Origin: Bugula neritina
Taxonomy: Eukaryota > Bryozoa > Gymnolaemata > Cheilostomatida > Bugulidae
Reading direction: 5' to 3'
Length of the DNA: 64,000 nt
Assembly (NCBI GenBank): GCA_964035545.1
Contig: OZ037770.1
Location: forward strand, 7,889,473 to 7,953,472
This document shows, one piece after another, positions 13,601 through 22,830 of this stretch. How positions within the stretch are numbered: the first letter of the stretch is position 1; every line of letters begins with the position of its first letter. The notes beneath the pieces were generated by a model. The model ran no database searches. It was not told where the DNA came from and saw only the letters and a list, made by a program, of their open reading frames with translations. Both the position numbers and the translations under genes were made by a program.

Positions 13601-16600
13601 ATAGACCAGCATGCTGCCTGCTGATTTATTTGGGTTTGAAGAGTCGGAGGATGATGAGCCTAAAACAGCTTCCAGTCACAAAATTATTGAGAAGAGGTGA
13701 GTTTACCTGACTATACAGTTGGTATTACCTGACTATACAGTTACTATTACCTGACTATACAGTAAGTATTACTTGACTATACAGTTAGTATTAAATACTA
13801 TACAGTAAGTATTACCTGACTATACAGTTACTATTACCTGCCTATACAGTTAGTATTACCTGACTATACAGTTAGTATTACCTGACTATACAGTTAGTAT
13901 TACCTGACTATACAGTAAGTATTACCTGACTATACAGTTACTATTACCTGACTATACAGTTACTATTACCTGACTATACAGTTAGTATTACTTGACTATA
14001 CAGTTAGTATTACCTGACTATACAGTTAGTATTACATACTATACAGTTAGTATTACCTGACTATACAGTAAGTATTACCTGACTATACAGTAAGTATTAC
14101 CGGACTATACAGTTAGTATTACCTGACTATACAGTAAGTATTACCTGACTATACAGTTAGTATTACTTGACTATACAGTTAGTATTACCTGACTATACAG
14201 TTAGTATTACCTGACTATACAGTAAGTATTACCTGACTATACAGTATTACCGGACTATACAGTTAGTATTACCTGACTATACAGTAAGTATTACCTGACT
14301 ATACAGTTAGTATTACTTGACTATACAGTTAGTATTACCTGACTATACAGTTAGTATTACATACTATACAGTTACTATTACCTGACTATACAGTAAGTAT
14401 TACCTGACTATACAGTAAGTATTACCGGACTATACAGTTAGTATTACCTGACTATACAGTATTACGTGACTATACAGTTACTATTACCTGACTATACAGT
14501 TACTATTACCTGACTATACAGTATTACGTGACTATACAGTTAGTATTACCTGACTATACAGTTACTATTACCTGACTATACAGTATTACGTGACTATACA
14601 GTTAGTATTACCTGACTATACAGTTACTATTACATGACTATACAGTTAGTATTACCTGACTATACAGTTAGTATTACCTACTATACAGTTAGTATTACCT
14701 ACTATACAGTTAGTATTACCTGACTAAACAGTTAGTATTACCTGACTATACAGTTAGTATTACCTGACTATACAGTTAGTATTACCTACTATACAGTTAG
14801 TATTACATACTATACAGTTAGTATTACCTACTGCTCTGCTGTAGACCGTGTATACTGATATTTGACTCGCTGGCTGGACCTGGTCACAGCTCCGTAGTCA
14901 AAGCCCTGCGGGACTACTTGGCCGTAGAGTGGCAGGTTAGAAAGGGCACCACCAAGTCATTCAGTAGTCCGAGGGTCAAAGGCTCCAATGTCAAGTGCCC
15001 TCAGCAGAATAACTACAGTGACTGTGGTGTCTACCTTCTTCAGTATGTTGAGACCTTTTTCCAGGTTAGTTGTTCAAATATAGAGCCTGCTTCTCCATTG
15101 TTGATAATGTAGTTGTGCTTTGTTGAGTCGCTAAATATTGCCTTTCGGTGTCTATAATGTAACCAGTTTACGGTGTGTATATCAATAATAGCACTGTCAA
15201 TTATATCGATTGCCTGTAGCTTCTTCGTCTTCTTATACATTAGAATTTGTCTGTTTTAGAAACCTATCACTGATTGGTCGATACCAATTAAAGCCACACG
15301 CAATTGGTTTGACTACTCCGTAATCAGACATAAAAGATCAGACATCAAAGCCCTGATCACCAAGTTGGAGAAAGGGTTTGCAGCCAGACCAACTCCTGCA
15401 CGGGGTCGGCCCCGTACTCGCCCTCTGCCTGCCGCTGCTCAGTCTGAAACTACGGCTACTGGAGCAAACTTGTTAGTTCTGGAAGGTGGCGCCCCTTCAC
15501 ACAAAGTAGACGATTCCTCTGCTGGCGAAGCAGATAATGGGTTGGGGAAGCAGAAACCTAACACTACTGAGGAGAGGTGAATTGTAGCAGTAGTAGTACT
15601 GGTAGCAGTAGTAGTAGTAGTAGTACTGGTAGCAGTAGCAGTAGTAGTAGTACTAGTAGTAGTACTGGTAGCAGTAGTAGTAGTAGTACTGGTAGCAGTA
15701 GCAGTAGTAGTAGTAGTACTGGTAGCAGTAGTAGTAGCAGTAGTAGTAGTAGTAGTACTAGTAGTAGTACTGGTAGCAGTAGTAGTAGCAGTAGTAGTAG
15801 TAGCAGTAGTAGTACTGGTAGTAGTAGCAGTAGTAGTAGTACTGGTAGCAGTAGTTGCAGCAGTAGTTGCAGCAGTAGTAGTTGCAGCAGTACTAGTAGT
15901 AGTAGCAGCAGTAGTAGTAGTAGAAGTAGTAGTAGTAGTAGTACTAGTAGTAGTAGTAGAAGTAGTAGCAGTCACTGATTGGGGAACACACATGTTTATT
16001 TGTGGTGAAGTAGCAGTAGTAATGGTGGTTGGTGAACACGTGCATTTATTTTCTAGTGAAGATGATGTTTCAGCTGCTAAGAAAGCTAAACCAGAAGAGT
16101 CCAATACTGAGGCGGTGGGGTGTGATCCGGCCCTGTCTCCAGGTTAGACTCTATCAATGTCACTCACCATGATTCATATCCCTCTCGCACCCCTATCCCC
16201 CTCTCTGATTACGATGTTCATGTGTAACATGGCTGTACCAGTTTCATCTGGTATATACTGCACTGAAATTTTTGCTCAGCTCACTGAGTTGTCTACATTC
16301 TGTTACAGCTACTGGTACCAAGAAGTTAGTGGTTCAGCTATCCAAATATCTTGTCAGTGAAAGAAAGGCTGCTGAACAAGCTATTGCTAGTAATACTGAT
16401 GAAGTAACTGATGGTGTTGAGACAGTGGTAGACGGTACTGAAACAGTGGTGGATGGTGCTGAGACAGTAGGGGGTGCTGAAACAGTGGTGGATGATGCTG
16501 AGACAGTAGGGGATGCTGAGACAATGGCGGGTAAAGTCGAAAAAGTGGCGGATGGAGATGCTAAAGTGAGGGTTGAAGTTGAACATATGGAGGTGTTGTG

Positions 16601-17577
16601 TCTATTACATTTCAACTGTCCAATAGCTAACATCTGATTTTCATATCTCGTTCAGAGTAACATAACGGTGCATGTGGTCATGTTTCGGTGAAGATGTTCT
16701 AGTGGTCGTTAGATGAGTTAATATCAGCCATTCTACGCTGAATAATCATGCTAATTTGGCAGTTATAATAGTTGAAGTTTCTTTGTTTTGTTTCAATGGT
16801 TGACAATATGATGTTTTGAACGGGTGATTTTTTTAGAAAAATTGTCAATAATTGCACTGTAGTATTTTTATTCTGCCATACTTGGTGTAACAGAGTATGA
16901 GTTTAGAAAAAAAGAAAGAAAGGCAATCTCCTCACAGTGTGCCTGTTTTGATATCATCATATTATTTACAGCTGCTTTGGTGTTGCTAAGTCAGTTTGGC
17001 AATTTATTTGTCAAGTTTTTTATTTTCTAGCTAAGAGTTTTTTTTAAAAAAGTCGAGATGTTTTTTTTTCTCACCATCACGGGGTACTGAGGTGTATAAA
17101 TTATGCTATAGTTGCATAACAGCAAAGCATATACTTTCAGAATTCTGTATAATACCACTCAACTTACTGTATGATACCACTGAACTGACTGTATGATACC
17201 ACTGAACTGACTGTATGATACCACTGAACTGACTGTATGATACTACTGAACTTACTGTATAATGCCACTGAACTCACCGTATAATACCACTGAACTCACT
17301 GTATAATGCCACTGAGCTTACTGTATAATACCACTGAACTGTTATATGCTCTGACTTTCTCTCAACTTCTCTGATTCAGGTGAAGGAAGACTCTTCGTCT
17401 TCTGAACTCTTGGATATCACCCGCCATTTCACTACCTCAACAGAGCCTCACTCTGGTACTGAGGCGATGGACCAGTCCAGTTTAGCACCTGCAGCGGAGG
17501 CTATGCAAACAGAGTCACCTGTGAAAGCTGTCACTGAGCAAGACGATGCAGACATGCAGACTGACGAACATGAGTAG
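1660..17577 (+). CDS. SENP6/7: SENP6/SENP7-type SUMO-specific cysteine protease, 27 coding exons
   Basis: Removes and edits SUMO chains; probably nuclear. Exons: 1660-1681, 2551-2728, 2908-2953, 3308-3482, 3879-3991, 4697-4956, 5254-5557, 5827-6024, 6518-6599, 7215-7432, 7640-7886, 8094-8276, 8714-8807, 9206-9326, 9997-10070, 10727-10859, 11112-11218, 11495-11587, 12127-12269, 13037-13092, 13326-13493, 13605-13696, 14845-15064, 15260-15576, 16057-16142, 16309-16592, 17380-17577. They sum to 4212 nt (1403 aa) with all phases matching. The Ulp1/C48 domain starts at YPFPPSLG (10733). The catalytic triad is visible: His in HSHWYLAI (12127), Asp in [10 protein letters not shown] (about 14860), Cys in [13 protein letters not shown] (Cys codon 15023-15025), with the PQQ oxyanion Gln before it. 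As in SENP6/7, a low-complexity insert (exons 12127-13696) splits the catalytic domain between His and Asp. The N-terminal half has a basic [12 protein letters not shown] stretch, a Cys4 ribbon (CPNC...CEFC, 5848) and a SUMO-interacting motif [10 protein letters not shown] (7398). The C-terminus carries a degenerate DGAETVV repeat. The first 22-nt exon is the weakest call, chosen because it supplies an ATG in the right phase. Confidence 0.93.
4975..5165 (+). repeat. Intronic minisatellite, ACTCACTATACTC-type
   Basis: Tandem repeats built on CTCACTATACT/CTCACTCACTATACT fill the short intron between protease exons 4697-4956 and 5254-5557, starting about 20 bases after the donor. Confidence 0.85.
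6771..7066 (+). repeat. 15-bp intronic minisatellite (TATTACTCATACTCG)
   Basis: About 19 copies of a 15-bp unit lie in the protease intron before exon 7215-7432. The unit length is divisible by three, so long open frames appear on both strands (YSYLY-type and MSNTS-type repeats). They are not coding: no splice context, and the flanking exons join across the array in phase. Confidence 0.9.
8246..8627 (+). repeat. 45-bp minisatellite spanning an exon end, eight tandem GTAAGT donors
   Basis: The 3' end of the protease exon that starts at 8094 (coding [10 protein letters not shown]) is itself the first unit of a 45-bp tandem array. Every complete unit repeats the exon end, the 5' splice site (CTACTA|GTAAGT) and a pyrimidine-CAG stretch. 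Donor GT dinucleotides fall at 8277, 8322, 8367, 8412, 8457, 8502, 8547 and 8592, exactly 45 apart. The frame stays open through all units (15 codons each), so any donor would join to exon 8714 in phase. A ninth, partial unit ends at about 8627. Confidence 0.93.
9323..9725 (+). repeat. 34-bp minisatellite starting at a 5' splice site
   Basis: Twelve copies of a 34-bp unit begin exactly at the donor of protease exon 9206-9326 (GACGAG|GTGGGTTAT). Each unit again contains GAG or GAA followed by GTGGGTTAT. Unlike the 45-bp array the unit is not a multiple of three and contains TAG, so use of a later donor would break the frame. Confidence 0.92.
10896..11049 (+). repeat. 21-bp intronic minisatellite (CCTACAGGTGATTGTGTGTG-like)
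   Basis: About seven imperfect copies occupy the protease intron after exon 10727-10859, beginning about 40 bases from its donor. Each unit carries an acceptor-like CCTACAG followed directly by GTGATTG. Confidence 0.85.
12552..12651 (-). mobile_element. Truncated tRNA-derived SINE, family 1
   Basis: Read on the minus strand, this matches the head of the SINEs at 24383 and 45356: an A-box-like GGTGGTCTAGGAGTTAAAACG, a degenerate B box (GGGCTTAATCCC), then CAGTAAAGGCCGTTGGTGATG. The copy stops soon after. It lies in the protease intron before exon 13037. Confidence 0.7.
13697..14838 (+). repeat. 1.1-kb minisatellite, 23-bp unit (TTACCTGACTATACAGTTAGTA)
   Basis: About 50 copies fill the intron between protease exons 13605-13696 and 14845-15064, starting five bases inside the donor (GAGAG|GTGAG). 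Units vary between TTAGTA, TAAGTA and TTACTA forms, and some are shortened. The TAAGTA form creates CAGTAAGT, a donor-like string; every unit also looks acceptor-like (CTGACTATACAG). The intron is almost nothing but array. Confidence 0.93.
15580..15975 (+). repeat. AGT/AGC triplet array with GTACTG interruptions
   Basis: About 400 bp of (AGT)n with AGC, TAC and TGG interruptions starts four bases after the donor of protease exon 15260-15576. It produces long Ser-rich or Thr-rich open frames in both directions. These are repeat translations, not genes. The purity suggests a length-variable locus. Confidence 0.93.
17145..17345 (+). repeat. 22-bp intronic minisatellite before the last protease exon
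   Basis: Nine or so imperfect copies of a unit like ACTGTATGATACCACTGAAC lie in the last protease intron, ending about 35 bases before the acceptor of exon 17380-17577. Confidence 0.85.
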
Positions 17578-18113
17578 TTGTCTTCTCCTTGGCTCGCTCG
17601 GCGTCTGAAGATAGTTGTTGGAGTTGTGTCCATTAATGTTGATGTAACGAAATGTTACATTGAACTGGAGACGTTGTTGAGATGGAGATTGGTTTGACAC
17701 TGGTCAGCAAGTTGTTTAGCACCCGGTCTCCGCCCAAGTCCAACTTCTCACAACCAGTGTATGCAGCCAGATGTATTTTTATGTTTTGCTGTTGTAGAAC
17801 ATTTTTGCTTTTTGTTTAGAACATTAATTTTTTTACGTTTTATGACATGACTAGTCTCTGCTACTTCTTTGGTTTTCATTTCTTACTTTAAGGCATGTTC
17901 CATGGTAAATGACGACAATTTGTATAGAATGCATTATTACTTTTATAAAATTGTTTCTATAACCTTTTCATGGAGTAGCGGTCTAAGTAATGGAAGGTCA
18001 GCTTTCCTACCAAGTGGTTTTTTTCAAAACATTCGCTGCTATCTAGTACTTTGTGAGTTGGTGCTGCCGCTCACTAGCTTGTGTTCATAGCAACTTGAAT
18101 TTTAACTTTTCTG

Positions 18114-18119
18114 TTTATT
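18114..18119 (-). terminator. Poly(A) signal candidate for the Ly6/uPAR gene
   Basis: TTTATT on the plus strand is AATAAA on the minus strand, about 307 bases past the Ly6-type stop codon. It lies 17 bases from the opposite-strand signal of the protease gene. Confidence 0.5.
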
Positions 18120-18136
18120 GATAATCTCGAGTACAC

Positions 18137-18142
18137 AATAAA
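18137..18142 (+). terminator. Poly(A) signal candidate for the SUMO protease gene
   Basis: AATAAA, 560 bases after the protease stop, is the first canonical signal in the 3' flank. The intervening sequence 17578-18136 has no other gene and is read as 3' UTR. Confidence 0.6.
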
Positions 18143-18425
18143 AGATGCTAAAAATATATCATTCTAATGCAAATATTTTGATTCCAGCTATAAAATGTTG
18201 TATAATTACAGGATGTAAAGGGTGTTCTATAGAATCACATACATGTTTTTACTTTAGTGGTAAAATAGAATATTGTGGCAAAGTAAAGGGAAACAATTGA
18301 AGTTAAATTGATCTATCATTTTGCTATTGTGCAGCCACGTAATTTTACAAAATTGTCTTCTTGCAACCTATGTTGAAATAACCACCGAACATTTACGACG
18401 CTGCTGCATTGCTTCACAACCTGTT

Positions 18426-19992
18426 TTACCACAAATAAGAAAATATTGCTTGATATTTCTTTATAAGAAAATTGATTGTCAATGTCCATCTGTCAGGCTT
18501 GGGTGGCACTGACTTGTCCTGATTTCGAGCTTTAGTTTTTGGGCTCGTAGTTTGTTCAACTACCAATGTTTTGCTGGTTGTGGTAGTGGAGTCTACCTTT
18601 AGATCAGTTGTGGTAGTGTTATCTAGGTCTAATAACTCAATCTTGCCTATGTCGTATTCTGACAAACCATTACAGGCATCTGTGTAACATTTACAGATCT
18701 TAGTCGTATCATTAACATCATTGCAGTCCGGTACGTCCCACACTGTGTTCTGGTATCCACAAATCCTCATCACTAAAACCAAGCAAATAACACATTTAGC
18801 TCCATAAAACATAGCAACTATGTGAGTTATCGCTTACATATGCGTGAGATACCATACATATTATATATACCCTATTACAATCTGTTTTATAGATTTTTGT
18901 GTCTAATTTAGTGACATAGTATATAACTTCTGCTAATTAGTGTTGATTTAAAGATGGACATAGAATATGTCTCTATAAGCGCAGCTAATTGCTGTCAAAC
19001 TGCATGTGAAGTATGCAAAAAGTAAGTAGGCTCCATCAGCCTGGGCCAATGATTATTGGCCCAGGCTGATTGGCCAATAACTCTGCAAATGAAGAGATAA
19101 AAAGTATTAATCTGTTGATCCTTCCTTACTGTCCTGGCATACCTAGTTTTATAAGTGAAAAAAAATTTTCTGCACTATAATGATGTGTTACACTTTTACA
19201 CATCCAGCTTTTCAAATTTAAATAGTTACCAGCAAAATATACTGACTCGGCAACAAAAAGACATTTAATGAAAATATTCAAAATGAGAAAATCTGCTGAT
19301 TTTGTTTTATATGCGTACAACTGTCAGTAGAGAGACAGTCTAAAACTATAGTGCATTATAGTAGAACAGCTGAATAAATGACAACAAGCAGTAAGGGAGG
19401 CTCATAATCCCCCCCAGTAAAGCAACATGTAGTTGCTTGCTGTAATTAACGTTGCCATACCTTCACTTCGGAGATAATATTTCAGGCAGAAAGTGACATT
19501 TTCCCTGCACTCAGAAATACTCTCATTCCTGGTCAGCTCACTAGAGTAAAATGAGTCTCTGCATGGCTTCTTGTAGCAAATGTGACACTTGATATCGGCT
19601 TGAGTCTTCACAAGTATCCCAACTAAAATACAGTTATTGAATTACGTTACATCGTATGCTCTATATATTTGCATATAGGTTGAATGTAAGTATAGTATAC
19701 CTATATACTATACAGATACTTGATTAATATATTTATCTGTTGTCTACATGTAAAAAATAATAAATTATAACATGCTTATAATAATATAATATTATGTTAC
19801 ACAGCTGTATAAAATGTTACATATCTTATTTATTATTATGTTAACGTATGTATAACATATTATATCACATCCTGCTGTAGGATATACACATACTATAGAC
19901 TTTATTCATTTTAACATTAAGCGTTTAGAGTTATCATTTCTTTAAGGGTTATAGGAGAGAAACTTACCCAAGAAGACTAGCCAGAGTCTCAT
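18426..19992 (-). CDS. Ly6/uPAR (three-finger) domain protein, 3 exons
   Basis: Small secreted or surface protein of 177 aa. Exons on the minus strand: 19992-19968, 19622-19461, 18772-18426; splice phases close (534 nt). Residues 1-17 (MRLWLVFLVGILVKTQA) form a signal peptide. The domain then shows ten cysteines in LU order: C21-x2-C24-x4-C29, Cys in SEC and TFC, then RIC, PDC, and the closing ICKCYTDACN, whose final Cys-Asn is the family signature. N-glycosylation sequons include NES, NVT, NDT and NTT. The tail after the domain is Thr-rich like a stalk and ends in a moderately hydrophobic stretch, not a clear GPI signal. Such proteins act as receptors, receptor modulators or secreted ligands; no specific role can be assigned here. 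A TATA box lies 56 bases upstream of the ATG. Confidence 0.82.
19035..19070. repeat. Perfect 16-bp hairpin with 4-base loop
   Basis: ATCAGCCTGGGCCAAT at 19035-19050 is the exact inverse complement of 19055-19070, separated by GATT. The sequence ATTGGCCAAT follows immediately. It lies in the second intron of the Ly6/uPAR gene. Confidence 0.9.
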
Positions 19993-20047
19993 GATGCTTG
20001 TAGTATGAGCTCACTGAGACATATAACTGTAAATTGATACCTTTATT

Positions 20048-20055
20048 CTTATATA
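20048..20055 (-). promoter_or_regulatory. TATA box of the Ly6/uPAR gene
   Basis: On the minus strand this reads TATATAAG, 56 bases upstream of the ATG at 19992. Transcription would then start near 20020-20025 with a very short 5' UTR. This is a positional inference from the consensus. Confidence 0.55.
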
Positions 20056-20061
20056 CCTGCC

Positions 20062-22122
20062 TGGGTAGACACTTTAACCAATCATGATGCTAGAAGTATG
20101 TAAACCTGCGATTGACCAATCATGACGATGAAAGCAACCCTTCATGAATTTTTTCTAAAACATACACTGTCATTCGACCATAAAATCAAACAGCCTCTTA
20201 GTTCTTTTACTTAATAATTGGAGAAATCATGTTTATGAACGATCCGTTGTGATAGATAAAAACAAATGTTCACTTACAACATATTAGTAGAAAAACGATA
20301 TGATTGGTTGAATGATACGATATCTATTTTTCTAGGAATTCAGATAATCAGAACAATGATGGTAAAAGCTTTCCGCATATATGTCAGGTGTTAGTATCCG
20401 TATCATATTTGATATAGCTGAAAACAATTGCGCCGTGTGTTTTGCTAGGTTTGTTTTAGACAATTGACAACGATTAGCTTTTGAGTATTACAAGAGAAAA
20501 TTTCGCCTTTCCAAATTTCTATTTAATTAATGTTTGATTCAAACTCAAAGTAGCTAAAGATTGAGATACAAGAAATACAGATGTTCTTATAGAATTTTTT
20601 GTGTGTGGAATAACTAGCCCTACCAGCTCCACTCATCGAAAATTTTCCTAGAATTAATAAAGGTAAACCTACAGTTGCCATACTGATTAGATAACAAGCA
20701 TGGAATACAACTTTACGATGCTTTGTTTGATTGTTATGGTTATTTTTGATACACCAATAAGACAGTGCAGAAAACTTAGATTGAAATAAAAAAATTGTTT
20801 TTGGTTTTACATATGTTTTAGCTATTAAAATTTTGGAATCATAAAGTAACCAATTTCCTTTCTATCATTTCTGGATAGATTTTTCTGCGATGCTATTTTC
20901 ATTATAAGAATTAATTTAATTGATATACAATTCCTGAATAATGTTGGCTGGCAGTGTCAGCTAGCTGAATGGTCATCATATAATATGGTGTAGCAACTAC
21001 TCTTGGAAAAATGCAACATGTGAAAGTAAATATAACCCTGAATTACATTTAATCTAAACTATTGGCTTTGAAGTATTTGGAAAGAGAGATCTTCACAGGT
21101 TTTTGTATATATAACAGACAGACACTGAGTAAACATAAAGTGTACCAGTGCGCGGTATTTATATAAACATTTAAACCTATTAAAAATATATAAATAAATG
21201 AGATCCTGGCATAATAATATATTACAATGCAATATATTTTATACTAATATATAATATATCCATACAAAAATAATAGAGACACAAAATACATCATCTATAT
21301 TGAATAAAAAGTCTACAAAATAAAATGAGAACGAAAAGCTAATAATTTGGTCAAATAAAAGGAACAGTTCAGTGCAAAGTTGGAATAAAGGTGACATCAC
21401 AAGTAGAGGCAAAGCTACACTATAGAAATTAATTAATTACACAAGAGATCGAAAATTAGGAGATTGTGCTAAATTTAAACAATAAAATGAAATGCAAACA
21501 TGTCAAAACTATTTGGCAACTTGATAGTTTTTTGTGATGAATCAGCACATAATAAAAAATGCATAAAATAAATATCCTTTTAGACGTGTTTATTCAAGCT
21601 TGGCAACACGAAGCATACAAATATCAAAGGAAACAGCAAAATATATCATCTATTAGTTTTGGCAAGATATTTGGTTGGTTTTGAGCAAACAGTGTAAGTG
21701 TTGTTTTAAGAGCAGTGAAAGATGTAAACATGCAACAAGAATCTGTACAAAGTCTATTTTTTGTAAAGAAGAGGGAATAAACCAGCCGTAATTTCTGCAG
21801 TCTGGCATAGAACTATAGCTAACATTTTCCAAGTGAGTTGAGTTCATGATGCTGCAAATTTCAACAGTTGATTGCTTTTGTATGAAAGCAGCTGAAGTCG
21901 GCAATAACCTAATGAGAGAGAAGAAAACAGGATGTGTGCCAGAGTAGGCTATGAGACGGAGTGGGACTATTCATTTGGCACTCTTGTATCTGCCTTTAAC
22001 GTGCAGAAATCTAAAATATAAGATATACACAAAATTACAGTGGTGTGCACAGTACAGAATAGGAGTATATATAATAAACAGTGTGTATTTAGTAATATAA
22101 GACCACGTGCACAGTAATATAA
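20062..22122. other. AT-rich intergenic DNA between the Ly6/uPAR and GAS2 genes
   Basis: No gene, RNA gene or clear repeat was recognised. Short open frames here (for example 21653-21904 minus) lack splice context or any recognisable family. Confidence 0.5.
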
Positions 22123-22563
22123 GCGTAGGACTACACAGCGCGAATTTTCTGCGTGCGGATCCAAATGCTTGAAATTCCGTTGCGGGAATGACCTGCCACA
22201 CACAATGCGTTGGCTGTGGGTGCGGAAATTTATTAGCTAATGATATTAGCATTTACCTTTACTGCTTGCCTACAGGCATTTATTTTAATATCCATGTCAT
22301 TGGCAAAGCGATTTAATATATACTATAAAATCAGAAATGCAAACTATTGAAAAACGTTTTAATTCGGTGCGCTATCAATCAAAAACGCAAATTGAAATTT
22401 AAAAAGTGGGCTCTCAATTGTGGAAACCAGCTATTTATATCAAACCGCACGAGTTTTCTACACTCTCCACTCAGCATGTTATCAGCATGAAAATCCGCAC
22501 ACAACAGCCCATGTTTGAGTTAGACAGATTTCCTGCATGAATCAACGTAGTGTGGCCCTATGC
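22123..22563 (+). mobile_element. 441-bp non-autonomous DNA transposon, copy A
   Basis: Its ends are imperfect inverted repeats (GCGTAGGACTACAC ... GTGTGGCCCTATGC), flanked on both sides by TAA (22120-22122 and 22564-22566). It aligns along its whole length, in inverse orientation, with the element at 55144-55575. Shared blocks include GGTGCGGAAATTTATTAG and CAGCATGTTAT. There is no ORF of note. The TAA flanks would suit a PIF/Harbinger-type TWA target, but copy B does not show the same flanks. It lies 3' of GAS2, within 270 bases of its stop. Confidence 0.85.
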
Positions 22564-22830
22564 TAAGATTGGGTATTTAGTAATATAAAGTAGATATACA
22601 GTAGTATAAGATTATGTGCACAGTGCTATTAATAAAAGAAGTTACATGTAACAAAATAAACGAACACTGTATAATAAACACGGTATTTAATATGTAGGCC
22701 TGAATTAGAGCACTGGTTATCTAAAAATATAAACTGGATTTCAGAGTCTATTTGTCACTTTACATTTAATCTATAACGCGACACTGTGCACAAAGAGTGC
22801 ATAAATCTCAATCATGAAACACAACAAACA

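Noticed and set aside
15439-16104. Long Thr-rich minus ORF and Ser-rich plus ORF
   Set aside because: Both are translations of the AGT/AGC triplet array in a protease intron; the flanking exons join across it in phase.
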